Source: an uncultured Pseudomonadales bacterium (GTDB taxonomy: Bacteria; Pseudomonadota; Gammaproteobacteria; Pseudomonadales; Cellvibrionaceae). From it: 64,000 bases of DNA. The DNA lies in NCBI GenBank assembly GCA_947487765.1, contig CANKXO010000001.1:682001-746000 (forward strand), in the 5' to 3' direction. Positions 1-8,988 of this stretch are shown piece after piece. Below the pieces are notes generated by a model that was not told where the DNA came from, ran no database searches, and saw nothing but the letters and a program-made list of their open reading frames with translations. Made by a program: the position numbers and the translations under genes. Positions within the stretch are counted from its first letter, which is position 1, and each line of letters starts with the position of its first letter.

Positions 1-1083
1 GATGCTGCTGAATCTATTTGTCGTAGTGTTTTAGAAGTAAGGGCGTTGGATTGGGCCCAGGTAGGATTGGCAAAAGTCAAAATTGCTAAAGGGGAGCATA
101 AAAAAGCAGTAGAATGGTTAAATGACATTATCACAGCTAACCCAAGCTGTATGAAAGCGTATGATGTTCTTTCTATTGCGCTAGAGGCACTTGATGAAAG
201 TGAAGAGTTACAAAAAAATCTGCAGAAAGCAGTAGAAATATCACCAATGTCTCTAGGTCGGCAGTTATCTCTTGCGCATAAAGCAATGGAAAATGGTGAT
301 GCAGAGGTCGCATCTCAAGCTTACCGTAAAACAATTAAGTACGGTGTTAATTCTCGTCATAATAGTGTTGAAAATAAATTGGATTTTGCAAGAGCCGTTG
401 CTAAATTTTATGACAATGATGCCACTAAAGCGGGTGAAATAGCGCAAGAAGCTATGAAAATACTCGGTAGTTTAGAGAGTGACAATAATGTTGATCAGGA
501 AGCAATAATTAAAACACAGTTGTTGAATAGTCAATTATTAGGGCTGCAGGGCGAGTCTAAAAAATCTCAAGAGATATTAGATGCGACTACTGATTTATTA
601 TCCGATCAAGATTTTATTTCAATCGATATTGAAATTGAAATAGTTAACACTATGATTGCAAACAGTAAGCATGATTTAGCCCATAGGAAAACGCAAGAAC
701 TAATTCAGCGTTATAAAAATAATGAGTCTGCATTGGAAAAAATTGATTCTTTACTGTCGGAGCCTATTAGTGAAAAAGGTAAAAAAATGTTAGCAAAAGC
801 GAACAGAAAAGGAATTGATGCATATAAAGCTAAAAAGTATGAAGAAGCAATTGATTTTTTTTCACGAGTTGAGAAACGTTACCCTCGTTATCTTGGTGTT
901 AAGCTTAATTTAGTTCAGGCATTGCTGGGGAAGATACGGGATTTAGGAAAGGATGAGGAAAGTATCAATCGGTGTAAAGAAATTTTTAATATAATGAAGC
1001 GTTATGTAAAAGCAGAGAGCCCGCAGTTTAATCGTTATCGTCAATTGCAAGATATGTTAAACACATTAACCAATCAAAAATAG
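1..1083 (+). CDS. TPR-repeat protein, 5' truncated; probable C-terminal part of a TPR-containing response regulator
   Basis: The frame is open from the first base of the window, so the gene starts upstream and the TTG at 46 is not a real start. The visible 360 or so residues are mostly helical. Near the N-terminal side is a TPR-like pattern (GEHKKAVEWLNDIITANP), and a second clear one lies near the C-terminus (KGIDAYKAKKYEEAIDFFSRVEKRYP). Proteins with this C-terminal layout in related gammaproteobacteria usually carry an N-terminal receiver domain, which would lie outside the window. The next gene is a histidine kinase 10 bases downstream, which supports a two-component role. The missing N-terminus means the receiver is inferred, not seen. 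Confidence 0.6.
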   Translation, partial: DAAESICRSVLEVRALDWAQVGLAKVKIAKGEHKKAVEWLNDIITANPSCMKAYDVLSIALEALDESEELQKNLQKAVEISPMSLGRQLSLAHKAMENGDAEVASQAYRKTIKYGVNSRHNSVENKLDFARAVAKFYDNDATKAGEIAQEAMKILGSLESDNNVDQEAIIKTQLLNSQLLGLQGESKKSQEILDATTDLLSDQDFISIDIEIEIVNTMIANSKHDLAHRKTQELIQRYKNNESALEKIDSLLSEPISEKGKKMLAKANRKGIDAYKAKKYEEAIDFFSRVEKRYPRYLGVKLNLVQALLGKIRDLGKDEESINRCKEIFNIMKRYVKAESPQFNRYRQLQDMLNTLTNQK

Positions 1084-1093
1084 GAAGATTATA

Positions 1094-1843
1094 ATGTCTA
1101 GTGAGTTTCCTAGTAACAGTTATATCGAAAGACAGGATTTAATCAATGAGCTTGAGCCTGAAGATGAGGGGCTAGATTTTTCGTTTGTCTTAGCTTCCAG
1201 TGTGCATGATATGAAAAATTCTTTAGGGATGCTGTTAACCTCACTTGAGGAAGTGATTGGCCATGCCGCTCCTCAGGATGAAGTCCAAAAAAACCATTTT
1301 TCTATTTTACAGTATGAAGCATCAAGAATTAATTCTGAATTAATACAGCTGCTAACGATCTATAGACTGCAACAAAAAAATCTGCCCTTTCACTTAGATG
1401 AAAATTATATATCAGAAACCTTTGAAGATCAGGTTGCTAGAAATGATGTGTTATTTCGCACTAAAAATATTGAGCTAACGATGGATTGCGATGATGATCT
1501 GGCGTGGTTTTATGACAATGAATTAGTGGGTAATGTCATTCATAATATCTTAATTAACGCTGCTCGCTATGCCAAATCTAAAGTTCACCTTTCAGCTATA
1601 GTAAAAGATAATATATTAGTAATTAATGTTGAAGATGATGGAGGCGGCTTTCCTGATTTTATGATCGATGCTGCTGTTGCTGAAAACAAAAATACTAAAA
1701 GCAGTACAGATAGTACGCAGTTGGGTTTGTTTTTTGCGGCAAAAATTGCTCATTTTCATCGACAAGGAGAACGAAAAGGCCGAATAGAGCTTTCTAATGG
1801 AGGCAGTTTACAGGGCGGTGTTTTTTCTATTTACCTGCCATAG
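1094..1843 (+). CDS. Soluble sensor histidine kinase
   Basis: A 249-residue cytoplasmic histidine kinase with no membrane segment and no recognisable sensor domain. The phosphoacceptor box is seen as SVHDMKNSLGML around residue 38. It is followed by an N box (NVIHNILINAARYA), a G1 box (VEDDGGGFP) and a G2 region (TQLGLFFAAKIA), the usual order of a HisKA plus HATPase unit. The ATG at 1094 is preceded by AGGAAG. It follows the TPR gene by 10 bases, so the two are probably cotranscribed and the TPR protein is its likely partner. The signal it responds to cannot be read from the sequence. The gene ends about 65 bases before nadB, which converges on it. Confidence 0.8.
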   Translation: MSSEFPSNSYIERQDLINELEPEDEGLDFSFVLASSVHDMKNSLGMLLTSLEEVIGHAAPQDEVQKNHFSILQYEASRINSELIQLLTIYRLQQKNLPFHLDENYISETFEDQVARNDVLFRTKNIELTMDCDDDLAWFYDNELVGNVIHNILINAARYAKSKVHLSAIVKDNILVINVEDDGGGFPDFMIDAAVAENKNTKSSTDSTQLGLFFAAKIAHFHRQGERKGRIELSNGGSLQGGVFSIYLP

Positions 1844-1908
1844 ATTTGTTATAGTTGGTATTAGCAAAGCTCAGGTAAAAATATTAAAATTTTTCGAGTA
1901 GCAATTTT

Positions 1909-3534
1909 TTACTCTACCTTATCAACGATAATATTTTGGGCTGCAAAATTGGTAGGAACCAAAATGGTATCTCTTGCTACTCTGCCCAATTCAGGAAAAT
2001 CTAACGAGTAATGTAAGCCGCGACTCTCTTTACGCTCCATAGCCGAACGAATAATAAGTTGTGAAACCGTTGCTAGATTACGTAGCTCGATTAGGTCATT
2101 ACTGACTTTATAGTTACTATAATATTCAGAAATTTCTCTTTGTAATAGTTTGATTCGATGCTGAGCGCGCTCTAATCGTTTTTGTGTTCGAACAATGCCA
2201 ACATAATCCCACATGAAACGGCGTAGTTCATCCCAGTTATGTGAAATCACAACATCTTCATCAGAATCCGTAACTCTTGATTCATCCCATGGGTTAGGTG
2301 TATCCATTTCAGGAATAGTATCGAGATTTTCTTTAATGTGTTGTGCTGCTGACCGTGCATAAACTAAGCATTCCAATAGTGAATTACTGGCCATACGATT
2401 AGCGCCATGTAAGCCTGTGAAAGATGCTTCGCCAATAGCGTAAAGATTCATTAAGTCGGACTGGCCATTTTCATCAACCATTACACCGCCGCAAGTGTAA
2501 TGCGCTGCAGGAACCACAGGGATTGGGTCCTTAGTGATATCGATACCGTATTTGAGGCAGCTTTTTTTAACATTGGGAAAATGTTCGTTAATAAAGTCAA
2601 CTGACTTATGGCTGATATCTAAATATAAGTGATCACACCCCAATCGTTTTATTTCATGGTCGATAGCACGAGCAACAATATCCCTAGGTGCAAGTTCTTT
2701 TTGTTCGCTAAAGCGATGCATAAAACGTTTGCCATTGGGTAGTTTTAGATGTGCACCTTCACCTCTTAACGCTTCTGTAATCAAGAGCGTTTTAGCATTG
2801 GGGTGAAATAAACACGTCGGGTGGAATTGATTAAACTCCATATTGGCAACACGGCAGCCTGCTCGCCAAGCCATTGCTATGCCGTCACCACTAGCACCAT
2901 CAGGATTACTAGTATAAAGGTAAGCTTTGCTCGCCCCTCCTGTTGCTAGAATGACTACTTTTGCTTGAAAGGTGCAAACCGTATCTTCTTCACGATTATA
3001 GACATAAGCACCGCTGCAGCGTAAGCGACGGCTATTGGCATCCGCTTGCTGTATTAAATCGATAGCGATATGTTGCTCAAAAATATCGACATTACTACGT
3101 GCTTGGATACGTTCTATAAGTGTGCTGTGGACGGCTTTGCCAGTAGCATCTGCACTGTGAATAATGCGTCGGTGGCTATGGCCTCCTTCTTTTGTAAGAT
3201 GGTAATCGCTATTATCTTCATTGCGTGTAAAGGCAACACCTTGGTCTACTAGCCATTGAATAGCTTCAGCGCTATTTTCTACAGTAAAGCGCACTGCATC
3301 GGGGTGGCATAAGCCACCTCCAGCATTTAGTGTGTCTTTGACATGTGCTTCAATCGAGTCGGTATCATCTAATACGGCGGCAATACCACCTTGGGCATAC
3401 CAAGTGGAACCATCTTTTAGCCGGTTTTTACTGAGTACCGCAATACTGCCAAATTCAGATAAGTTGAGAGCAAGGGCTAATCCGGCAGCGCCGCTACCGA
3501 TGACAAGAATATCGTGACGAAAATGGTTATTCAT
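1909..3534 (-). CDS. nadB: L-aspartate oxidase
   Basis: A flavoprotein that oxidises L-aspartate to iminoaspartate, the first step of de novo NAD synthesis; quinolinate synthase NadA uses the product. The 541 residues match the usual family length. The N-terminus has the FAD dinucleotide motif [11 protein letters not shown], followed by the [11 protein letters not shown] segment of the succinate dehydrogenase/NadB flavoprotein superfamily. HPTCLFHP and the [21 protein letters not shown] segment near the middle are typical of NadB. The C-terminal helical region includes the conserved [12 protein letters not shown]-type sequence. It is divergent from rpoE, the arrangement common in Pseudomonas and relatives, and shares a 289-base intergenic region with it. 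Confidence 0.97.
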   Translation of the reverse strand: MNNHFRHDILVIGSGAAGLALALNLSEFGSIAVLSKNRLKDGSTWYAQGGIAAVLDDTDSIEAHVKDTLNAGGGLCHPDAVRFTVENSAEAIQWLVDQGVAFTRNEDNSDYHLTKEGGHSHRRIIHSADATGKAVHSTLIERIQARSNVDIFEQHIAIDLIQQADANSRRLRCSGAYVYNREEDTVCTFQAKVVILATGGASKAYLYTSNPDGASGDGIAMAWRAGCRVANMEFNQFHPTCLFHPNAKTLLITEALRGEGAHLKLPNGKRFMHRFSEQKELAPRDIVARAIDHEIKRLGCDHLYLDISHKSVDFINEHFPNVKKSCLKYGIDITKDPIPVVPAAHYTCGGVMVDENGQSDLMNLYAIGEASFTGLHGANRMASNSLLECLVYARSAAQHIKENLDTIPEMDTPNPWDESRVTDSDEDVVISHNWDELRRFMWDYVGIVRTQKRLERAQHRIKLLQREISEYYSNYKVSNDLIELRNLATVSQLIIRSAMERKESRGLHYSLDFPELGRVARDTILVPTNFAAQNIIVDKVE

Positions 3535-3593
3535 TGGTACACTACTTAATTGAATTTAATAGGATTTATTTTAGCCGGCCAGTATAGCATCTC

Positions 3594-3623
3594 GGAACTT
3601 ATCCAGAAAAACTATGTCGGATT
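3594..3623 (+). promoter_or_regulatory. Sigma-E (AlgU/RpoE)-type promoter upstream of rpoE
   Basis: GGAACTT at 3594-3600, then 15 bases, then GTCGGATT at 3616-3623. This closely matches the known ECF sigma-E consensus (GGAACTT, about 15-16 bases, GTC-GA). It reads toward rpoE, about 200 bases downstream, as expected for the autoregulated promoter of this operon. Interrupted inverted copies of GGCCAGTATA (3577-3586) and TATACACTGGC (about 3634-3644) flank it. Confidence 0.75.
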
Positions 3624-3823
3624 GGCGTTAAAATATACACTGGCTCCTAGGGCCGGCATATAAGGTGATTAGGAAATTGTATAAGAAAAGGGAGGTTTAA
3701 ACTTTAGAGGCCTGTTAAATAAGTGGTAAGTCTAAGTCAGTTATCACTTGTTTAAATTAAATATGTCCCTAACTTGTAAGAATCATTTAAAAAGCAGTTT
3801 AATAAAAACGCTAGGGAGCGAAC

Positions 3824-4408
3824 ATGACCGCGCAGAAAGCGCAGGACAGTGATCAACAACTGGTTGAGCGAGTTCAGCAGGGTGACAAGAGAGCGTTTGA
3901 TCTTCTTGTATTGAAGTACCAACATAAAATAGTGTCAGTTGTGCATCGCTATGTGCGTGATACAGCGGATGTTCATGACGTAGTGCAAGAAGCTTTCATT
4001 AAAGCCTATCGTGCCCTCGAAAATTTTCGTGGTGATAGTGCGTTTTATACTTGGATGTATCGTATTGCGATTAATACTGCTAAAAATCATTTAATTTCTA
4101 GGGGGCGTCGTCCCCCTGCAACAGATGTTGATGTTGATGATGCGGAGCATTTTGCCGGTAATGATAACCTTCAGGATTTTGATACACCCGAAAGTAGTCT
4201 GTTTTGTGATCAGCTGCAGGCAGCTGTTGAAAATGCAATATCTCAGTTGCCTGAAGATTTAAGGACAGCGGTAACTTTACGTGAAATGGAAGGTCTTAGT
4301 TACGAAGAGATTGCCAGCATCATGGAATGTCCAGTAGGTACAGTTAGATCTCGAATTTTTAGGGCTAGGGAAGCTATAGATAAGGTTGTTAAGCCACTAA
4401 TGGCTTGA
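3824..4408 (+). CDS. rpoE: RNA polymerase sigma factor RpoE/AlgU (envelope stress ECF sigma)
   Basis: A 194-residue ECF sigma factor with region 2 (LVLKYQHKIVSVVHRYVRD, DVHDVVQEAFIKAYRALENFRG) and region 4 (LPEDLRTAVTLREMEGLSYEEIA, PVGTVRSRIFRAREAI). These match RpoE of Escherichia coli and AlgU of Pseudomonas closely. It directs transcription of cell-envelope stress genes and is held inactive by RseA/MucA at the inner membrane. ATG 3824 has GGAG about 8 bases upstream. The downstream order rseA, rseB, rseC, mucD confirms identity. A sigma-E-type promoter at 3594 suggests autoregulation. The gap to rseA is unusually long at 158 bases and contains another such promoter. Confidence 0.98.
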   Translation: MTAQKAQDSDQQLVERVQQGDKRAFDLLVLKYQHKIVSVVHRYVRDTADVHDVVQEAFIKAYRALENFRGDSAFYTWMYRIAINTAKNHLISRGRRPPATDVDVDDAEHFAGNDNLQDFDTPESSLFCDQLQAAVENAISQLPEDLRTAVTLREMEGLSYEEIASIMECPVGTVRSRIFRAREAIDKVVKPLMA

Positions 4409-4495
4409 AGTTGAGCTGAGAAGTATTGTTTTTATCTCTAACTCTATGATTTTATTGGAAAAATTAATTATAGTTAAATTATTGTGACTTTTTGT

Positions 4496-4523
4496 GAACT
4501 TTGTCATAAAAACTAGGTCTGAA
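4496..4523 (+). promoter_or_regulatory. Second sigma-E-type promoter, between rpoE and rseA
   Basis: GAACTT at 4496-4501, a 15-base spacer, and GTCTGAA at 4517-4523. This is a near-perfect match to the sigma-E consensus GAACTT-N16-TCTGA. It points at rseA, whose ATG is at 4567, giving a short leader of about 35-40 bases. If active, it would let sigma-E raise its own anti-sigma factor independently of rpoE. Confidence 0.75.
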
Positions 4524-4566
4524 TTTTAACTTTGTAATAATCCATCATTTTTATTGGTGTTAATTT

Positions 4567-5199
4567 ATGTCAACAAAAGAACAGTCTGCACAGCAACAAT
4601 TAAATGAATCCTTGTCTGCTTTAATGGATGGAGAGGCTTCTGAGTTGGAGCTCCGGCGCATACTAAAAGCAGATACTGATGAAATTAATGAGCATTGGCA
4701 TCGGTATCAATTAGCGAGTGCGGCATTGCGTGGTGATGTAACGTTAGAAAAGTCTGTTGATTTGTCTTTCTCTATATCAGAAGCGATTGCAGATGAACCT
4801 ACTTATTCTTCAAAGAAAAAGACTAAAACAAGTGTTTGGTCCAATATTGGACGTTTTGCAGTTGCAGCTTCTGTAGCTGGAGCCGTGGTAGTAGGAGTTC
4901 AGTTTGCCCCAACTGGACCTGCGACGAATATTGCTAGTACGCCGACTACTCCTTCTGCGCCAGTGTCTGGCCAACTTGAAATTGGTGGTGATACATCAGT
5001 TCGTGTTGTTGATTACAATAGTCAAGTCCCTGCAGAGACCCAGCAGAAGCCTATTATTATTAATGAAGCTACTCAGCAGCAGCTAAAGCAGATGGAAGGT
5101 GAAGTTAATCGACTTATGCTTGAACATGCTGAAAATAACTCACAAAATACCCAACAAGGTGTTTTACCTTTCGTAAGAGTCCCTGACGCTGAGCAGTAG
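4567..5199 (+). CDS. rseA: Anti-sigma-E factor RseA/MucA
   Basis: A 210-residue single-pass inner-membrane protein. The N-terminal cytoplasmic domain (about residues 10-60, LNESLSALMDGEASELELRRIL, HWHRYQLASAALRG) is the RseA_N type that binds and sequesters sigma-E. One membrane helix lies at about residues 95-113. The C-terminal periplasmic part (about 95 residues) is where RseB would bind and where stress-triggered proteolysis begins in the known system. A glutamine-rich stretch lies near the C-terminus. It follows rpoE and precedes rseB by about 90 bases. A sigma-E-type promoter lies directly in front of it. Confidence 0.95.
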   Translation: MSTKEQSAQQQLNESLSALMDGEASELELRRILKADTDEINEHWHRYQLASAALRGDVTLEKSVDLSFSISEAIADEPTYSSKKKTKTSVWSNIGRFAVAASVAGAVVVGVQFAPTGPATNIASTPTTPSAPVSGQLEIGGDTSVRVVDYNSQVPAETQQKPIIINEATQQQLKQMEGEVNRLMLEHAENNSQNTQQGVLPFVRVPDAEQ

Positions 5200-5286
5200 T
5201 TCACTTTTGAACTACTGTTTTTTAGTGATTCTATAACTATTCAATAGTATTATTTGCCCACCGTAACCCACAATTTGGGCTGTTTA

Positions 5287-6261
5287 ATGCCGCGTTTCCT
5301 AGCTTCTCTTATTGTATTTCTGCTTAGTGGATTTCTAACTTTTTTTGCAATTGCCTCTGATGATCGCATTTCTGATCAGGACTCACTAGGTGAGCTTGAT
5401 CAATCCTTAGAAGAGGTTGTCATAAGTTCACTGCAAGACCTTTTTTCAGTTCTCTCAGCCGCAAATAAATATTTTAATTACCATAGTTTGCTCACTTATG
5501 AAGCGAATGGATTTATTACAACTTATAAGCTTAAGCATAGGATTGAGAACAATACAGTCAACCAACAATTAATGTTTATGGATGGGCCACGTCGTCAAGT
5601 TATTCGCGAGCAAGGATTGTCGGGTTGTAATCAAGGGGCTACACGGTGGGGCTTGTGGCCTACAATCCTACCTTCAACATCATTATCTGCCTATACATTA
5701 AAAACAAAAGGGCTGGAAAGGGTCGCGAATCGTGAGGCAATTGTTTTCGATATTTTGCCAAAAGATAATTTACGTTATGGGTACCGCTACAGCGTTGATA
5801 AAGAAACAGGCCTGTTATTGAAGGTGGTTACTTATTATAAAACGACCATTATCGAGCGTTTACAAACAGTTTCTATAGAGTTTTCTGAGGATCTAAATGG
5901 TTCCGATACTAGTGAAGATTTGGATTATTCATGGCGGGTACAGGAGGTTGAACCATGCCATACAGAACAGTTTCAACCCGCATGGCAAGTCAAATGGTTG
6001 CCTGAGGGTTTTATTTCAGTGGGTAATCGTATAACCGCTCAGGGTGAGCAGGTATTGATGTTTGCAGATGGTTTGGTTTCTATCTCAGTATTTGTTGTTA
6101 ATCATCAGCCTGATGATTTAACGAAGGCCACGGCTCGTCATGGTGCGACTGTTGTTGTTGTCACTCCTGCTTCATTGCAAGTAGGTCGAAGTATCGCCGT
6201 TGTTGGCGAAGTACCAACAGCGACGGCTCGACGAATTGCTGTATCGGTACAACCATTGTAA
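5287..6261 (+). CDS. rseB: Sigma-E regulatory protein RseB/MucB
   Basis: A periplasmic negative regulator that binds RseA and shields it from DegS-type proteolysis. In the known family it has a lipoprotein-like N-terminal domain and a smaller C-terminal domain. I place the start at ATG 5287, not the in-frame TTG 5254. The ATG start gives a clean signal peptide (MPRFLASLIVFLLSGFLTFF, cleavage near AIAS). The mature protein shows LLTYEANGFITTYKLKHRI, YRYSVDKETGLLLKVVTY and a C-terminal HGATVVVVTPASLQVGRSIAVVGEVP-type segment, all typical of MucB. Length is about 324 residues. It sits between rseA and rseC in the conserved order. Confidence 0.93.
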   Translation: MPRFLASLIVFLLSGFLTFFAIASDDRISDQDSLGELDQSLEEVVISSLQDLFSVLSAANKYFNYHSLLTYEANGFITTYKLKHRIENNTVNQQLMFMDGPRRQVIREQGLSGCNQGATRWGLWPTILPSTSLSAYTLKTKGLERVANREAIVFDILPKDNLRYGYRYSVDKETGLLLKVVTYYKTTIIERLQTVSIEFSEDLNGSDTSEDLDYSWRVQEVEPCHTEQFQPAWQVKWLPEGFISVGNRITAQGEQVLMFADGLVSISVFVVNHQPDDLTKATARHGATVVVVTPASLQVGRSIAVVGEVPTATARRIAVSVQPL

Positions 6262-6324
6262 TGTTTTTCATCTGTTTACGTATTCTTTACGTAAACTTTT
6301 TAATATTTGTCTGTCTAATTAATT

Positions 6325-6789
6325 ATGTTAGAAGAAGCAGGTCGTATTGTCGCTATTAATAATGAATCGCTTTTGGTAGAAACTATTCAGCGTTCTACTT
6401 GTGGTTCTTGTGCAGCACAAAAAGGTTGTGGCCAAACACTGTTAAATCGTATGGGAGGTAAACCGACCTATCTGCGTGTGCTTTTAGCTGGGCGAGCATC
6501 AGATAGCTATAAGGTTAATGATAATGTAATTATTGGTATCCCTGATGATATTGTTGTCAAAGGTTCTCTGTTCGTTTATTTAATCCCGCTATTTTTAATG
6601 CTTGTTTTCGCTGGAATTGCCCATACTTATTTTCTGCATGAAGCTATTTCAATAGCAGCTGGAGTCATTGGTTTTATGTTGGGCGGTTTCTTAATTAAGA
6701 AACATGCTTGCAGCCATCGAGATGATGAGCGTTATCACCCAGTGCTAATAGATGACATCAGACCTGCTGAGTTAATATTTGAAAATTAG
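6325..6789 (+). CDS. rseC: RseC/MucC family positive regulator of sigma-E activity
   Basis: A 154-residue inner-membrane protein of the RseC/MucC family, linked to sigma-E regulation and to SoxR reduction in other bacteria. The N-terminal cytoplasmic part has a cysteine cluster CGSCAAQKGCGQ (C26, C29, C35), the family's hallmark. Two membrane helices follow at about residues 74-91 and 97-113. The C-terminus is short, charged and cytoplasmic. It follows rseB by about 60 bases and precedes mucD in the standard operon. Its molecular role in this operon is less well known than those of RseA and RseB. Confidence 0.9.
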   Translation: MLEEAGRIVAINNESLLVETIQRSTCGSCAAQKGCGQTLLNRMGGKPTYLRVLLAGRASDSYKVNDNVIIGIPDDIVVKGSLFVYLIPLFLMLVFAGIAHTYFLHEAISIAAGVIGFMLGGFLIKKHACSHRDDERYHPVLIDDIRPAELIFEN

Positions 6790-6906
6790 TTCGTTTACTT
6801 TGTTAGGTTTAATCTGAACAGGTTAGATAAGTGACTGATATCATATAAATATGATCTATTTATACTGATAAATTTAAATTAATTTAGGTAATTAAGAGAG
6901 AAATAT

Positions 6907-8298
6907 ATGCGATTGAAGCAGTTTTATCAAAATGTTTTTGGCTTATTATTAATGTTATCGGTGGCTTCAATAGTGCATGCGGGCTCGTTTCCGGAATTTA
7001 CCGATCTAATTGAAAAAAAATCACCTGCTGTTGTGAAAATTACGGCTGAAACTAAAGGAAGGCCGACCGGTCAACCAGATGTGGAGTTGCCTGAAAATAT
7101 TCCAGAAATTTTTAGGCATTTTTTTGATCCCCGACAAATGCCGGAGCGCAATGCCCGTGCGACCGGCTCAGGTTTTCTTATATCGGATGATGGGTATATT
7201 CTTACGAATAACCACGTGGTAGAAAATGCGACAGATGTGACTGTCCGTTTGATTGATCGTCGTGAATATGATGCCAAAATTATTGGTACTGATCCTCAGT
7301 CAGATTTGGCTTTACTAAAGATTAAAGAAAAAAAACTTCCATTCTTAAAATTTGCTGATTCCGATGAGGCCCGTGTAGGTGAATGGGTGTTAGCAATTGG
7401 TTCTCCGTTTGGCCTAGATTATTCGGTCAGTGCTGGAATTATCAGTGCAATTGGTCGAAGCATTCCATCGGAAGGGAATCAAAATTACGTTCCTTTTATC
7501 CAGACCGATGTTGCCATTAACCCAGGTAATTCTGGTGGCCCACTTTTCAATTTGGATGGTGATGTTGTTGGTATTAACTCCCAAATTTATACCCGCTCTG
7601 GTGGGTCTATTGGTTTATCGTTCGCGATCCCATCTAACTTAGCTAATGATGTCGTTGAGCAATTAAAAGATAAAGGTAGAGTTGATCGCGGCTGGTTAGG
7701 TGTTGTAATTCAGGATGTCGATAAAGATTTGGCTTTATCGTTTGGTCTTAAAAAACCTGAAGGAGCTTTAATTGCCCAAATGGAACCTAATGGTCCTGCA
7801 GAAAAGAGCGGCTTGAAAGTAGGGGATATTATCCTGAAGTTCAATAATCGTAGTATTAATACCTCTTCAGATTTGCCTCATGCCGTTGGTCCAACGCGAG
7901 CGGGCTCTACAGTCCCTGTGCTTATTATGCGTAAAGGTAAAAAAGTGACATTGGACGTAACGGTTGGTACTCGGGGTAAAGCAAGCGAAACAATAGCGGC
8001 TTCTGTACCTGAAAATGTTGATACTCGTCTAGGCTTGGTTGTTGAAGATATGACAGCTGAAATTCGTAAATCTGTTGGGGTTGAAGGTGTTATTATCAAA
8101 CAGGTTTCAGATAATAGCCCAGCTGCGATTGCTGGTTTAGAGCCTGGTGATATCTTGGTACAGTTGGGGTTTGATGAAGTCGATTCAGTAAAAAGCTTTA
8201 GGAAAATAGAGAAGTCTCTTCCCGCTAACAGACCTCAACCTATTCGAGTTGTAAGACGAGGGGCGCCGTTATTCCGCAGTATTATCATTGAAGAATAA
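6907..8298 (+). CDS. mucD: Periplasmic serine endoprotease MucD (DegP/DegQ family)
   Basis: A 463-residue HtrA-family protease and chaperone that clears misfolded periplasmic proteins under sigma-E control. A signal peptide ends near VHAG at residue 25. The trypsin-like domain carries the catalytic triad H103 (TNNHVV), D133 (QSDLALLK) and S209 (NPGNSGGPL). Two PDZ domains follow, at about residues 265-355 (GWLGVVIQDVD, GPAEKSGLKVGDII) and 375-455 (LGLVVEDMT, SPAAIAGLEPGDIL). It closes the rpoE-rseABC operon and is followed by a hairpin terminator at 8314. The 117-base gap before it is AT-rich and may hold a separate promoter, but I saw no sigma-E site there. Confidence 0.96.
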   Translation: MRLKQFYQNVFGLLLMLSVASIVHAGSFPEFTDLIEKKSPAVVKITAETKGRPTGQPDVELPENIPEIFRHFFDPRQMPERNARATGSGFLISDDGYILTNNHVVENATDVTVRLIDRREYDAKIIGTDPQSDLALLKIKEKKLPFLKFADSDEARVGEWVLAIGSPFGLDYSVSAGIISAIGRSIPSEGNQNYVPFIQTDVAINPGNSGGPLFNLDGDVVGINSQIYTRSGGSIGLSFAIPSNLANDVVEQLKDKGRVDRGWLGVVIQDVDKDLALSFGLKKPEGALIAQMEPNGPAEKSGLKVGDIILKFNNRSINTSSDLPHAVGPTRAGSTVPVLIMRKGKKVTLDVTVGTRGKASETIAASVPENVDTRLGLVVEDMTAEIRKSVGVEGVIIKQVSDNSPAAIAGLEPGDILVQLGFDEVDSVKSFRKIEKSLPANRPQPIRVVRRGAPLFRSIIIEE

Positions 8299-8313
8299 GC
8301 TTTCTCTTTAATT

Positions 8314-8338
8314 AAGCGGCCAGTTGGTCGCTTTTTTA
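8314..8338 (+). terminator. Rho-independent terminator after mucD
   Basis: The arms AAGCGGCC (8314-8321) and GGTCGCTT (8326-8333) pair with one G-U wobble around a four-base loop, followed by a run of T to 8337. It ends the sigma-E operon. It also shows that the in-frame TTG at 8324 is not the start of ogt. Confidence 0.85.
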
Positions 8339-8350
8339 TTGGCTGTATTG

Positions 8351-8860
8351 ATGCAAAAAATATACATTTCTTTCTATAAAACGCCCTATGGCGAGCTAAT
8401 TTTAGGTTCTTTAGGGGATTATCTTTGCCTCTGTGATTGGCGTTATCGAAAAATGCGTACCACTATTGATGCTAGGTTAGAGAAAGTTCTTCGTGCAAGC
8501 TTTGTTGAGGGTGAAACTGAGCTGGCTAAAGAGGCAATGACTCAGCTAGAAGAATATTTCGCATCTCAACGTAAGGTATTCAATATCCCATTGTTATTGG
8601 CTGGGACAGACTTCCAAAAGAGTGTTTGGATGCAATTGCAGAAGATTCCTTTTGGGCAGACATTTAGCTATAGCCAGTTATCAGAACAGTTGGGTGATAA
8701 AAAGGCAGTAAGAGCGGTAGCCAATGCTAATGGAGCTAATGCTATCTCTTTATTCATTCCATGCCATCGAATAATAGGCAGTGATGGCCAATTAACTGGA
8801 TATGCGGGTGGTTTGGGAGCGAAAGAAAAGCTTCTTCAACTAGAAAGCTCACTATTTTAG
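8351..8860 (+). CDS. ogt: Methylated-DNA--protein-cysteine methyltransferase
   Basis: A suicide DNA-repair protein that moves the alkyl group from O6-alkylguanine to its own cysteine. The active-site motif is IPCHRIIG with the acceptor at C138. Upstream is the winged-helix DNA-binding part (GTDFQKSVWMQLQKIPFG, SYSQLSEQLG, RAVANANGAN), and GYAGGLGAKEKLLQLE follows the active site. I chose ATG 8351, giving 169 residues; an in-frame TTG at 8324 lies inside the mucD terminator. The N-terminal domain is short, as in Ogt/MGMT without an Ada regulatory domain. It probably has its own transcription, being isolated by the terminator upstream. Confidence 0.93.
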   Translation: MQKIYISFYKTPYGELILGSLGDYLCLCDWRYRKMRTTIDARLEKVLRASFVEGETELAKEAMTQLEEYFASQRKVFNIPLLLAGTDFQKSVWMQLQKIPFGQTFSYSQLSEQLGDKKAVRAVANANGANAISLFIPCHRIIGSDGQLTGYAGGLGAKEKLLQLESSLF

Positions 8861-8988
8861 GTGGAATTTAGCTCCTGAATAGAAGCTTTACACCAATTGT
8901 TGAGTCTCTCATAGAACATATGAGGTTAATAAGGTAAAATCCGCGCTCTTTTAATTCTCTCCTTTGCATTAACGGTGTTAAATCTGTA

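Noticed and set aside
8324-8350. Upstream TTG start for ogt
   Set aside because: The codon lies inside the mucD terminator, so ATG 8351 is used.
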